From the NCBI RefSeq assembly GCF_009711415.1, contig NZ_SMLZ01000102.1:1-64000 (forward strand): a stretch of 64,000 bases of DNA, read 5' to 3'. The DNA is from Roseibium denhamense (GTDB lineage Bacteria > Pseudomonadota > Alphaproteobacteria > Rhizobiales > Stappiaceae). The translations under genes were made by a program, and so were the position numbers. Under the pieces are notes generated by a model. It was not told the origin of the DNA. It did not search any database and worked only from the letters and a program-made list of their open reading frames with translations. Below, piece after piece: positions 33,404 through 42,747 of this stretch (positions are counted from its first letter, which is position 1; each line of letters opens with the position of its first letter).

Positions 33404-34105
33404 ATGAGTGAACATTTCAAGCAGCTTGCTGCCGAACGGGCGGCCGAGGATGTGAAATCCGGTATGCGGCTTGGAATTGGCACCGGTTCGACGGCGGAGC
33501 ACTTCGTTCGTGCGCTGGCGGTCAAAGTAAGCGAAGGACTGCAAGTTGTCGGTGTCCCGACCTCTGAGCGGACCCATGCGCTTTGCGTTGAGTTGGGCGT
33601 TCCTATGACCACCTTGGATAACGAGCCTGAGCTTGATCTTACGGTTGACGGTGCCGACGAGCTGGACGCGCATCTGAGCCTCATAAAGGGCGGTGGGGGC
33701 GCTTTGCTGCGGGAAAAAATTGTCGCGGCGGCGTCGAAAGAAATGGTCGTGATTGCGGATTCCAGTAAGGCAGTTTCCCGGCTCGGAGCATTCCCTTTGC
33801 CAATTGAGGTGGTGCCGTTCGGACTGGAAGCCACCAGACGGTCTGTTCTATCGGTTTTGTCAAAGCTGGAATTGCCGGATGTGCTGCATCTGCGCGAAAA
33901 AGATGGTCAAGCTTTCGTCACAGATGGTGGGCATGTGATCCTTGACGCGCATCTGGAAGACATCCCGGATGCCAGAGAGCTCGCCATGGAGCTGACCGCC
34001 ATTCCGGGTGTTGTCGACCATGGCTTGTTTATCGACCTTGCAACGAGAGCCTATGTTGCTGGTGAAGACGGCGTTGCAGAAATACTGCCTGAAACGGCTG
34101 CGTGA
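33404..34105 (+). CDS. rpiA: Ribose-5-phosphate isomerase A
   Basis: A 233-residue enzyme interconverting ribose 5-phosphate and ribulose 5-phosphate. Signatures: [16 protein letters not shown] (phosphate loop), [24 protein letters not shown] with the catalytic Lys/Glu region, and [16 protein letters not shown] is 6 nt before the ATG. It is followed closely by the DUF2059 gene on the same strand. Confidence 0.97.
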   Translation: MSEHFKQLAAERAAEDVKSGMRLGIGTGSTAEHFVRALAVKVSEGLQVVGVPTSERTHALCVELGVPMTTLDNEPELDLTVDGADELDAHLSLIKGGGGALLREKIVAAASKEMVVIADSSKAVSRLGAFPLPIEVVPFGLEATRRSVLSVLSKLELPDVLHLREKDGQAFVTDGGHVILDAHLEDIPDARELAMELTAIPGVVDHGLFIDLATRAYVAGEDGVAEILPETAA

Positions 34106-34147
34106 ATTTGAGGTCTTCTCGTGAGGAGACCGGCTAGGAGTAAGAAA

Positions 34148-34660
34148 ATGAAGCTTGCAAAAAGAAAAATGTCTGTTGCGTTCGGCACAGCGATGGCGTT
34201 GGGAATGATCTGGTCTTCTGCTGTTGCAGCACAAGAGACTTTCTCTGAAAGCCATCTGGAAGCGGCCAAGAGCGTGACCATCGCGTCCAAAGCTCTCGAG
34301 CCCTTCGACGCGATTCTGCCGCTTCTTGCAGAACAGACGACCAACGCCTTTGTTCAGGCCGACCCGATGAGGGCGGAAGAAGCGGTTGCGGTAACCCAGG
34401 AAGTTGCGTTGCAACTGGCGCCCAAGCGGGCCGAACTGAATGCTCAGCTTTACAAGCTGTGGGCGGCGAGATTCACTGAAGAAGAATTGCTTCAGCTCGC
34501 CGAATTCTACAACACGCCACTTGGCGTAAAGCTGCGTGACAACATTCCGCAAATCACCGGCCAATCGCTTCAGATCGCCCGGGAGTGGCAAGACACACTT
34601 GGAACCGAAATGGTAGCGATCGTTCGCGAAGAGCTGACGAAGCGGGCGTCCGAGCAGTAG
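34148..34660 (+). CDS. DUF2059 periplasmic protein
   Basis: A 170-residue exported protein. The N-terminus has a basic stretch and hydrophobic core (SVAFGTAMALGMIWSSAVAA) with likely cleavage after AAA/VAA before QETFSE. The mature part is helical and carries the DUF2059 core YKLWAARFTEEELLQLAEFY followed by NTPLGVKL. AGGAG lies 7 nt before ATG 34148, favouring it over the in-frame GTG at 34121. The function is unknown. It is co-transcribed with rpiA in all likelihood, and a terminator follows. Confidence 0.85.
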   Translation: MKLAKRKMSVAFGTAMALGMIWSSAVAAQETFSESHLEAAKSVTIASKALEPFDAILPLLAEQTTNAFVQADPMRAEEAVAVTQEVALQLAPKRAELNAQLYKLWAARFTEEELLQLAEFYNTPLGVKLRDNIPQITGQSLQIAREWQDTLGTEMVAIVREELTKRASEQ

Positions 34661-34734
34661 GCGGGCACCAGTCACATATGCGTTATGGCTGGACACCAAT
34701 GCAGCTTCGGGCTGCGGGGATCCTTGCCGGAAAT

Positions 34735-34760
34735 GGGCCGCAATTGCGGCCCGTTTGTTT
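34735..34760 (+). terminator. Likely terminator of rpiA-DUF2059
   Basis: GGGCCGC (34735-34741), AATT loop, GCGGCCC (34746-34752), followed by GTTTGTTT. It is 75 bp after the DUF2059 stop. The interval 34661-35002 holds this terminator and the palindromic repeat below and otherwise no gene. Confidence 0.75.
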
Positions 34761-34933
34761 GTGAAAAGACGTGATCACACGGGAGCCGGAATGCGAATGT
34801 GCTGCAACAGCTTGTACATGTTGTTTCCGCGCTTACTTGGGGGACGGTTTAAACAACTGCTTTGAAGACTAGGTCAGATGGCGATAAGTCGGAGCCGATA
34901 TACCGGCCAAAGCTGACCGAATATGAAGTGATC

Positions 34934-34975
34934 GAGCATCTTTGAGCGTTTAGAACTAAACGCTCAAAGATGCTC
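34934..34975. repeat. Intergenic palindromic repeat, copy 2 (perfect 19-bp hairpin)
   Basis: Arms of 19 bp (34934-34952 and 34957-34975) are perfectly complementary around a GAAC loop; the outer part reads GAGCATC/GATGCTC, followed by TAGAG. It lies 28 bp upstream of the gor start. No T tract follows, so it is not a simple terminator. It shares the GAGCATC and GCGTTT blocks with the copies at 19.3 and 44.9 kb. Confidence 0.8.
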
Positions 34976-35002
34976 TAGAGGGCATGACCCGGCGAGGCGA
35001 TA

Positions 35003-36379
35003 ATGAGTGAATTCGATTACGACCTGTTTGTCATTGGGGGCGGGTCCGGCGGTGTCCGGGCAGCACGGATTGCCGCCACTCACGGAGCGCGCGTTGGAAT
35101 TGCCGAAGAGTTCCGCTATGGCGGCACCTGTGTCATCCGCGGATGTGTCCCGAAGAAACTCTTTGTCTACGCCTCGAAATTCTCCGAAGAATTTGAAGAT
35201 GCCGAAGGCTTTGGCTGGACGGTCGGAGAACGGCACTTTGCCTGGGACAAGCTGATAGCCGCCAAGGACCAGGAGATCACGCGTCTTGAGGGCCTTTACC
35301 GCCGCAATCTTGACCGGACAGGGGTTGAAAGCCACGACAGCCGCGCGGTGATAGAGGGGCCGAATACTGTGCGTCTCCTGTCCACCGGCCAAACAATCAC
35401 CGCCAAGTATATCCTTGTTGCGGTTGGAGCATCGCCAAATGTTGACACAAGTCTGCCGGGCGGTGAGCACGTCATCACCTCGAATGAGGCCTTCAATCTC
35501 TCCGAACTGCCGCAAAAGGCCGTCGTTGCCGGTGGCGGGTATATAGCGGTCGAGTTTGCCGGCATCTTCAACGGTCTTGGCGTTGACACGACGCTGATTT
35601 ACCGCGGCCCCGAGATCCTGCGCGGATTTGATATGGACCTGCGGGTCATGGTGCGTGAGGAGATGGAGAAGAAGGGCATCAAACTTGTCCTGAACGATAC
35701 GTTCGACAAAATTGAAAAGCGTGCCGATGGCGGCCTTGTCGGGCATACAAAATCCGGAACAAGCCTTGAGGCGGACCAGATCATGTTTGCAATCGGCAGA
35801 AACCCGCATACGCGCGAACTCGGCCTTGAAAAGGCGGGTGTGGAGATGGACGGCATCGGCGCCATCAAGGTGTCGGCAGACTCTAAGACCAACGTCGACT
35901 CGATTTACGCAGTTGGTGACGTGACCAACCGTGCCAACCTGACACCCGTTGCCATCCGCGAAGGCCACGCGTTCGCCGACACTGTATTCGGTAACAAGCC
36001 TTGGACAGTCGACCACAGCTTGATTGCAACTGCGGTGTTCTCACAGCCGGAGCTTGGGACGGTTGGGTTGACCCAGGAGCAGGCACTCGAAAAGACGCCG
36101 AACCTTGACATCTACAAGTCAAGTTTCCGTCCAATGAAGCATACGCTGTCCGGCCGTGACGAAAAAATGCTGATGAAGATGATTGTCGATGCCGATACGC
36201 AGAAGGTGCTGGGTGTCCATGTCGTTGGACCCGATGCCGGTGAGCTTGCCCAGATCCTCGGGATCACCTTGCAAATGGGGGCGACAAAAGCCGACTTTGA
36301 TCGGACCATTGCTGTTCATCCGACCGCGGCAGAAGAGCTTGTCACGATGCGTGAGCCGACAGAGCGTCTTCGCGGCTAA
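35003..36379 (+). CDS. gor: Glutathione-disulfide reductase
   Basis: A 458-residue FAD/NADPH disulfide reductase. The redox-active pair is in GGTCVIRGCVPKKL, FAD binding in GGGSGGVRAAR near the N-terminus, NADPH binding in VAGGGYIAVEFAGI, and the C-terminal catalytic histidine in VHPTAAEEL. The segment YRGPEILRGFDMDLR fits NADPH rather than NADH preference. It keeps glutathione reduced. GAGG is 5 nt upstream of the ATG. The palindromic repeat lies in its leader. Confidence 0.96.
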   Translation: MSEFDYDLFVIGGGSGGVRAARIAATHGARVGIAEEFRYGGTCVIRGCVPKKLFVYASKFSEEFEDAEGFGWTVGERHFAWDKLIAAKDQEITRLEGLYRRNLDRTGVESHDSRAVIEGPNTVRLLSTGQTITAKYILVAVGASPNVDTSLPGGEHVITSNEAFNLSELPQKAVVAGGGYIAVEFAGIFNGLGVDTTLIYRGPEILRGFDMDLRVMVREEMEKKGIKLVLNDTFDKIEKRADGGLVGHTKSGTSLEADQIMFAIGRNPHTRELGLEKAGVEMDGIGAIKVSADSKTNVDSIYAVGDVTNRANLTPVAIREGHAFADTVFGNKPWTVDHSLIATAVFSQPELGTVGLTQEQALEKTPNLDIYKSSFRPMKHTLSGRDEKMLMKMIVDADTQKVLGVHVVGPDAGELAQILGITLQMGATKADFDRTIAVHPTAAEELVTMREPTERLRG

Positions 36380-36530
36380 GGCTGTCCGTTTCTTTCGGTC
36401 CGTCCACAACAATGTGATGATGGGTCCGAAGATGAACCCTGTCCGGCTGATCGGCAACCGATTGGCCGGACCGCCTCAGTCGCCCAAGAGCTCTAAGGAT
36501 TTTTCAGGTACTGGTTTGCTGCGCGGGTAG

Positions 36531-38072
36531 CTAGACAGCCTTGGAGACTTTTGCAACAGACGGGGTGGGGGGACTATTCTCCTCATCGGCTGCGAGGAAG
36601 GTATCACCGGGCAAATCCGCATAGAAAGCATGACGGCCCCGGCCCATCTTCTTGGCGTGATAGAGGGCTGAGTCCGAGTGTGCGACCAGTTCTTCCGGGC
36701 TGATGGCGTCATCCGGTGCCAAGGCTATACCGATACTCAATCCGACATGGGCCCTGTTTCCATCGCCGACTTCGATTGGCTTTACGGCCATTGCGATCAT
36801 CGTGATGCAGAGATGGTCAAGCTTTCTGCGCTCAACCGAAGCACGGTAGATGATCATGAACTCGTCGCCGCCAATCCGGCAAACCAAACCCGGCGAACCA
36901 ACCGCTTCCGTTAGCCGGTCAGCCATCGTCTTGATGACTTGGTCACCCGCCGCATGGCCATAGGTGTCGTTCACGGCCTTGAACTTGTCCAAGTCGCAGT
37001 GGAGTACGGCAAAAGGGCTGCCGGGAAGCGAATTGCAGGAGCTTTCCAGAACCCGGTTGAATTGAAGCCGGTTCGCAAGGCCCGACAAGGTATCGTGGAG
37101 CGCCAGAAAACGGTTTTGGCGTTCGCTGATTTGCAAGGAAGTCGTCAACTGTCCAATGCGCCAGGCAATCCCGAAGGCCAGGGCCGCCAGGGCTGCACTC
37201 AAGATCGCGATCACCGGAATAACCGTCGGCCAGATCGATGTGGTTACGGTTTGGCTGTCCCAGCGGAACGACCCTAATGCGGTGCCACGGTTTGTGTAGA
37301 TCATATGAAAGGGGCCGTCCTCAGGCATGGCGGCGCGCAATTCAAACCGCAGGGCTGAAAAGTCGAGTTGGGCATTCAAACGGCGCAGAAGCGATTCATC
37401 GATGAAATCGGCTGACAGCAAAACGGTGGGCATCCCGTCGGGCAAGGTCGTTTCATACTGATCCGGCATGACCGGCATGGCGCCAAAAAGGGCTGGCTTT
37501 CCGTCAATCCGCAGGAAGCCCATGACGGCGAATTCTGACGGATCCAGTCCCTGGAGAGAACGATGGCCATAGCCTCCAGGCACCCGGACCCGGTTGGACA
37601 TGTAAAGAGCCTGCGCCTCCTTTATCACCTGCTCCAGTTCCGGCGTTTCGCTCAAGGGGCGGCGTGTGATGTGCGTGTAATCCTCAAACGATTCTGCAAG
37701 AATTTCATCGTCGCCGGAAACCAGAAGAACCTTGCTGTGCCGGTAGTTCGACCAGAGCGTATCGAAAGTCGTCCGCGCATAGGCCGGATCAAAGCTGCGC
37801 ACGGCCTTGGCCACGGTTTCATCTGAGTAAGCGGTTCCGATTTGTTCGCGCACGAGCGCCCGCAAGCGTTCGTTCAACGCGCTGCGGAATAGGCGTTCTT
37901 CGTTGGAGATCGCCTGGCGGGTCGATTCTTCAGAGGCGATATAGCCTACAAAAAGAAGAGACGCTGCCGTGACCGCAATCAGCAGTCCAGCAAGAGCAAA
38001 GGCCAAACGGGAAATTTGCTGGCGCGGCGCCTTAATAGGCTGGTCCGTGTGTCGACGCCTGAACTCGGTCAA
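36531..38072 (-). CDS. Membrane diguanylate cyclase (CHASE4-like + GGDEF)
   Basis: A 513-residue membrane protein: one N-terminal membrane segment (about 26-47), a periplasmic sensor region of about 240 residues that resembles CHASE4, a second membrane segment (about 285-305), and a cytoplasmic GGDEF domain with the intact motif CRIGGDEF near residue 400. It should make cyclic di-GMP. The RxxD inhibitory site five residues before GGDEF is not evident. A low-complexity tail follows the domain. It is a paralogue of the next gene. Confidence 0.88.
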   Translation of the reverse strand: MTEFRRRHTDQPIKAPRQQISRLAFALAGLLIAVTAASLLFVGYIASEESTRQAISNEERLFRSALNERLRALVREQIGTAYSDETVAKAVRSFDPAYARTTFDTLWSNYRHSKVLLVSGDDEILAESFEDYTHITRRPLSETPELEQVIKEAQALYMSNRVRVPGGYGHRSLQGLDPSEFAVMGFLRIDGKPALFGAMPVMPDQYETTLPDGMPTVLLSADFIDESLLRRLNAQLDFSALRFELRAAMPEDGPFHMIYTNRGTALGSFRWDSQTVTTSIWPTVIPVIAILSAALAALAFGIAWRIGQLTTSLQISERQNRFLALHDTLSGLANRLQFNRVLESSCNSLPGSPFAVLHCDLDKFKAVNDTYGHAAGDQVIKTMADRLTEAVGSPGLVCRIGGDEFMIIYRASVERRKLDHLCITMIAMAVKPIEVGDGNRAHVGLSIGIALAPDDAISPEELVAHSDSALYHAKKMGRGRHAFYADLPGDTFLAADEENSPPTPSVAKVSKAV

Positions 38073-38238
38073 ATCTCAGCTCGTTGTTAATGATCGTCCT
38101 TCGCGCGCAAAGGCTCGTATACGCAGCCATGATACTGCGTAATGTATTAATGGTCGGTGCGTTTGATCAAATAGAGGCGGGAAAAGAGACTAGTATTTAT
38201 GACATGGTCATAAGTTGCATTAAATGAAAATGCGCAAT

Positions 38239-39774
38239 CTATTGTTGTTGCTTGAGCTTGTGTACGTTCTCTGCTTGTGTGTCTTGGGCCGCTTCCAGCT
38301 GCCCGGACCCGGCAAACACACACATGTTCCGCCCCCGCTGTTTGGCGGTGTATAGCGCTGTATCAGCACTGCGGATCAGTTCCGTTTCGCCTGTGCCATG
38401 AGCAGGCGCTTGTGCAATTCCGATACTCATGCCGATCATGACTGTCTTTTCGGCTCCAATGTCGATTGGCCGGGCAATAGAATTGAGGATCTTGTCCGCC
38501 ACTGTTTTCAAGGTGGCCGCATCGCTAAAGGCAGTAATCAGGATCACAAACTCGTCGCCGCCAATTCGGCTGACAACACCGGCCTTGCCCATCAGCGCCT
38601 GAAGGCGATCTGCGACCTCGCACAAGACCCTGTCACCGGCTTCGTGGCCGTATGTGTCGTTGACCGGCTTGAACTTGTCCAGGTCGCAAGCCATGACCGC
38701 AAAGCCCTTCTCCGGCTGGGCATCGAGCGCATAGGAGAGGCAATCGGAAAAATGGTGCCGGTTTGGGAGACCCGTCAGCGCATCATGCCGGGCAAAATGA
38801 CGATTTTTGCGCTCGCTTTCTTCAAGAGACGCCGATAGGCGGCTGATCTTATTGGCAATGGCTATCGAGACCACGGCAATGATCGCTGTGATGAGCAACA
38901 CCAGTGGCAAGGCCGCATACCAGATGTTCCGTCCAGGCTTGGAATGGTCCCACCGGAAGTAGCCAACGGCCGATCCATCCGCGGACGCGACAACATAATG
39001 GTACGGTTGCCGTTTTTCCGGCGGCCCCTCGGTGAATCGGAAGTCGTTGAACGCCAGCTGACTGTTGACGTCCTGCAGCCAGTCATCGTCCAGATAGACC
39101 GCATTGATAAGGATTGACGGGTAGGGACCATCCAGTTGAACGAGTCCCTCGTCCGGCAGTATCGGCATCGTACTCACGATTGCCGGTTGTCCGTCCACGA
39201 TTGCGAAAGCAGACATGGAAACGTCAATCAGGGCATCATGCGGCAGATACCATTCGGCAAAAATCGAACCGGAAGTACGCTGCTTTTCTATAAATGCAGC
39301 CCGGGTCTGCTCGGCCAAGTCCACCAGCAAAGGCCTTGGGGGCTGATCAGCTTCGGAAAACGACACCCGGTTTTCAATTGCCCCGGCAATCAGGCTACCG
39401 GCCGGGTCTACGATAAACGTCCGGGGCAGGCCAAAGTCTTCCCACAGATCCTCGACAAGTTCATCTTTAATGAAATCCTGGTCGATAGGCGCCGTTACGG
39501 CGGCAAATGAAGGGTCCCATTGGACCAACTCGATCTGATCGCGTGCAATTTGCCGGTGGTTTTCCGCCAGAGCGTTGCCAAACCGCAGTTGCTCGCTTTC
39601 AAGCGCTTGCCGGTCGGCCTCGCGCCATGCCAGATGCGCGATAAACATGAGGGATGCGGTCGAAAGAAAGATCAAGAGCGCGGCCAGGCCATAGATCCAG
39701 ACCTTTATGCGACGGCCCGCCGTCGAACTTGTGCCGTAAGCTGTAGTTGCAGCAAGTGTTGGTCTGGTCCGCAA
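38239..39774 (-). CDS. Membrane diguanylate cyclase, paralogue (CHASE4-like + GGDEF)
   Basis: A 511-residue protein with the same layout as its neighbour: membrane segment near residues 28-48, CHASE4-like periplasmic domain, second membrane segment near 285-305, and GGDEF domain (SRIGGDEFVIL) near residue 393. Corresponding stretches such as DKFKPVNDTYGHEAGDRV match DKFKAVNDTYGHAAGDQV in the other copy. The sensor regions are more diverged than the catalytic domains, as expected if the pair reads different signals. About 165 bp with no gene separate the two. Confidence 0.88.
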   Translation of the reverse strand: MRTRPTLAATTAYGTSSTAGRRIKVWIYGLAALLIFLSTASLMFIAHLAWREADRQALESEQLRFGNALAENHRQIARDQIELVQWDPSFAAVTAPIDQDFIKDELVEDLWEDFGLPRTFIVDPAGSLIAGAIENRVSFSEADQPPRPLLVDLAEQTRAAFIEKQRTSGSIFAEWYLPHDALIDVSMSAFAIVDGQPAIVSTMPILPDEGLVQLDGPYPSILINAVYLDDDWLQDVNSQLAFNDFRFTEGPPEKRQPYHYVVASADGSAVGYFRWDHSKPGRNIWYAALPLVLLITAIIAVVSIAIANKISRLSASLEESERKNRHFARHDALTGLPNRHHFSDCLSYALDAQPEKGFAVMACDLDKFKPVNDTYGHEAGDRVLCEVADRLQALMGKAGVVSRIGGDEFVILITAFSDAATLKTVADKILNSIARPIDIGAEKTVMIGMSIGIAQAPAHGTGETELIRSADTALYTAKQRGRNMCVFAGSGQLEAAQDTQAENVHKLKQQQ

Positions 39775-39859
39775 TGAGACGTCCCCGATAGGTTTCCGTC
39801 TCCTTATGTACCCTCGGATATTTAACAGCCCGTGCGCTTATTGCCGCAATTTTTCCAGA

Positions 39860-41053
39860 TTAGGGCAAGGTTCCGGCAGTCTTCATAAAGCGCGTGATCT
39901 CATCTTCAGTGTTGAAGGCGTGGACAGATGCACGCACCAAAGCGTCAAGGCCCCGCGCAGGCAGGTCGATGCGGGCGGAACTTGCGGAACTGACTGATAC
40001 GTTCATGTTGTGAGCCGATAAGCGTTGCTGAGTTTGGGCGGGCGTCTCGCCATCAACGGTGAAGGTTACGATGCCGCCCTTGTTCTTGCCCTTGTCATGC
40101 AACGTGACCTTGGAGACCTTTGAGAGTTCCGCGCGCAACTGAGCGCCAAGCTCGCAGACACGTTTGCCAATCCGGTCCATGCCAAATCCGATGGCGTAGC
40201 GGGTTGCAACGCCCAACCCGATCTGGCCGGCGACATATCGTTCCCAGTTTTCAAACCGCTTTGCGTGGGGGACCAGGTCGTAGGTGTTTTCATCAAGCCA
40301 CTTTGTTGCCTGAAGGTCGACGAATGGCGGTTCGATTTGGTCCAACGCCGCATCACTCACATACAAAAATCCCGTTCCACGCGGACCGCGAAGGTACTTC
40401 CGGCCGGTGCCAGACAGGATGTGGCATCCGATTTCCGCAACGTTGAGCGGGATCTGACCCGCCGACTGGCAAGCATCCAGTAGATAGAGAACTGCAGCTT
40501 TCGCCGCGATAGCCCCGACTTCCTCGGCCGGATTGATAAGGCCGGAGAAGGTTGGGATGTGGGTAAGAGCAATGAGCCGCGTCTTGGGCCCGATTGCAGC
40601 TTGAAGGGCCGTGAGGTCGATCTGGCCGTGCTCGTCGTCTTCTATGAGGTCGATTTCGATCCCCTTGCGGGCCTTCATCTGCAAGAACGCGACATAGTTG
40701 GACACATATTCGGCTCGCCCGGTTATGATCCGGTCGCCCTCCCGGAAGTCGATCCCGTAAAAGGCCATGTCCCAGGCGCGCGTCGCATTTTCCACATATG
40801 CGATTTCATGCGGGCGGCAGCCGATCAGAGCAGCAAGCCCGGTATAAAATGCATCGAGCCCGGATTGAGCCGCTGCCGCAGCCTCATAGCCGCCGATCCG
40901 TGCTTCAAGATCAAGATGGTTTTTGACCGCGTCAAGGACAGGAGCAAGGGCAAGCCCCGTGCCGGCATTGTTAAAGTGGATGCGCTGGCTTACACCGGGC
41001 GTATCTTCGCGCATGGTCGAAATATCGCGCTCAGATAGGGACGGAACGATCAT
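39860..41053 (-). CDS. Class V aminotransferase (isopenicillin-N-epimerase/NifS-like)
   Basis: A 397-residue PLP enzyme of aminotransferase class V. The PLP-binding aspartate is in LLDACQSAGQIPL and the lysine in HILSGTGRKYLRGPRGTGF. The N-terminus RIHFNNAGTGLAL is typical of the epimerase/lyase subgroup. No SufE or Isc partners are nearby, so a role in Fe-S assembly is unlikely. The substrate is unknown. It is divergent from the gamma-glutamylcyclotransferase-like gene with only about 50 bp between them. Confidence 0.85.
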   Translation of the reverse strand: MIVPSLSERDISTMREDTPGVSQRIHFNNAGTGLALAPVLDAVKNHLDLEARIGGYEAAAAAQSGLDAFYTGLAALIGCRPHEIAYVENATRAWDMAFYGIDFREGDRIITGRAEYVSNYVAFLQMKARKGIEIDLIEDDEHGQIDLTALQAAIGPKTRLIALTHIPTFSGLINPAEEVGAIAAKAAVLYLLDACQSAGQIPLNVAEIGCHILSGTGRKYLRGPRGTGFLYVSDAALDQIEPPFVDLQATKWLDENTYDLVPHAKRFENWERYVAGQIGLGVATRYAIGFGMDRIGKRVCELGAQLRAELSKVSKVTLHDKGKNKGGIVTFTVDGETPAQTQQRLSAHNMNVSVSSASSARIDLPARGLDALVRASVHAFNTEDEITRFMKTAGTLP

Positions 41054-41104
41054 TGCTGCTCCTCAAAACCGGTTCGGTGGGAAAGAGAGTCGAACAAACT
41101 CACG

Positions 41105-41698
41105 ATGACTATCACTTATTTTGGATATGGTTCCCTCGTCAACGCGTCAACGGTTCCAGCAGGGGCTGAGATCATTCCTGGCCGGCTGTCCGGCTGGGTG
41201 CGCGAATGGCGTTTTTGTGGAATGTGGGAGAACGGCCAGGGCCGGTGTGCTCTGAGTGTCCGGCGTCAACCGGGAGCCGAAATCTGGGGCGTGATGACCC
41301 GGGAGCAGCCATCCCGCATGGGGGCGCTCGAAAAGCGCGAAAGCCGGTATGAAAAGATCTCAGAAATTGCTCAGGATTTCCGGTGCGAGGCGGAGAAGAA
41401 ACCGGGTCCGGACGATCTGTTCTTGTTCAAGGCAACACTGGAGAATGAGCGCTGGGGGTGTCAGGTGCATCCCATACTCCAGACCTATCTGGATTGCGTT
41501 CTTGCGGGCTTCTTCCAGATCTGGGGCGAGGCTGGGATCCGTCATTTCCTGCAAACGACAGACGGCTGGCACGTGCCTGTTCTGAACGATCGCTCAACGC
41601 CCCATTATCCGCGCGCAGTCAGGCTTGAACGGGACCTCGAAGCTCTCATTGATGACATGCTCGAACCACTGAACCTGACCTATGTCGATCCGACGTAG
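41105..41698 (+). CDS. Gamma-glutamylcyclotransferase-like protein (AIG2/ChaC fold)
   Basis: A 197-residue protein with the family signature ITYFGYGSLVN at the N-terminus and a probable catalytic glutamate later (RMGALEKRES). Family members release 5-oxoproline from gamma-glutamyl amino compounds or glutathione. GRLSGWVREWRF follows as in this fold. No strong ribosome site is visible. It is convergent with the VIT transporter gene (8 bp between stops). Confidence 0.78.
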   Translation: MTITYFGYGSLVNASTVPAGAEIIPGRLSGWVREWRFCGMWENGQGRCALSVRRQPGAEIWGVMTREQPSRMGALEKRESRYEKISEIAQDFRCEAEKKPGPDDLFLFKATLENERWGCQVHPILQTYLDCVLAGFFQIWGEAGIRHFLQTTDGWHVPVLNDRSTPHYPRAVRLERDLEALIDDMLEPLNLTYVDPT

Positions 41699-41706
41699 GT
41701 GACCGG

Positions 41707-42438
41707 TCACGTTAGCAGCACCTGCAACCCGTGCCCGGCTGCGTAGGCAATCGCGGCCGCAGTCATGCCGATGGCCACGGTTTCAAGTCCGCAAAGGATC
41801 CAAAACCGCTCTGACCAGCGGGCCCGGACCGAGCCAATGGCAAAAAACGCCAAGGCTGTAAGCAGCGTCGCGACAATTACGTCGCTGCCGAATGCCAGCA
41901 AAAAGGGCAGAAGCGGCAAGGCGCCGAACAGGACAAATGCGCAGAATGTGTATCCGGCGGCTTTCATCGGATCGCGTGTATCTCCGGCAATGCCGTATTC
42001 GCCCTGCAGCATGGTTTCAATCCACATGGTCCTGTTTGACGCCACGAGACGGACGATTTCATCAAGGTCTTTGCCGCTAAAGCCCTTGGCCTTGAAAATC
42101 TGCCTGATTTCTTCCCGTTCGCCATCGGGCTCCAAGGCAATGTGTTTTTCCTCGATTGCCCGCAGGCGGGCAATGTCTTCGTTCTCCGATTTGGAGCCGG
42201 TGTAGTTAGCCGCAGCCATTGAAAAGCCGTCTGCCAAAAGATTGGCAATTCCGAGGATGAGGATCACGGTCGAAGAAAGCCCGGCACCTGCGGATCCGGC
42301 GACAATGGCAAATGTCGTGACGGCACCATCGATACCTCCATAGACCCAGTCACGAAGGTAGCTGGTCGTGGGCCCTTTGGCCAAGCGGGTCGCAATATCT
42401 GACGGCTTGTGGCTGTGCTCCAAGTCTTGCCGGTGCAT
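41707..42438 (-). CDS. VIT1/CCC1-family transporter
   Basis: A 243-residue membrane protein with the VIT1/CCC1 signature: WVYGGIDGAVTTFAIVAGSAGAG in the first segment, LADGFSMAAANYTGSKSE, a charged cytoplasmic region (EEIRQIFKAKGFSGKDLDEIV), and three C-terminal membrane segments. Relatives carry ferrous iron or manganese. ATG 42438 is chosen (AGGGA about 10 nt upstream); the frame is open to 42486 but the added residues are not family-like. Confidence 0.85.
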   Translation of the reverse strand: MHRQDLEHSHKPSDIATRLAKGPTTSYLRDWVYGGIDGAVTTFAIVAGSAGAGLSSTVILILGIANLLADGFSMAAANYTGSKSENEDIARLRAIEEKHIALEPDGEREEIRQIFKAKGFSGKDLDEIVRLVASNRTMWIETMLQGEYGIAGDTRDPMKAAGYTFCAFVLFGALPLLPFLLAFGSDVIVATLLTALAFFAIGSVRARWSERFWILCGLETVAIGMTAAAIAYAAGHGLQVLLT

Positions 42439-42747
42439 GGCTGATCGTCCCTTCGTGACGGCCAGCATGACCGCGCGATTGGCCATCCACCATGATCTTG
42501 CTCAAGCGGTTCTGTTTAAAGGACCCCGGCCTTACCCGTCATTGGGCGTGTTTAATCGGAATGATCGATGAATTAAGATCAAGAATACAGAAAACTTTGC
42601 GTCAGATCGGAAGTGGCCAAGCCCGTCCGACAGGTGTATAAGGCCGCACGATTGCGTCCTCAAACCCGTGCGCCAAGCAAGAAAGTTCCTTGGGTTGAGG
42701 CATAAGAGAAGCAAAGGGACCACCGGGTCCCGACGAGGAGAATGACA

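Noticed and set aside
34964..36016. 350-residue minus-strand frame over gor
   Set aside because: It is the shadow of the glutathione reductase gene; composition is not protein-like.
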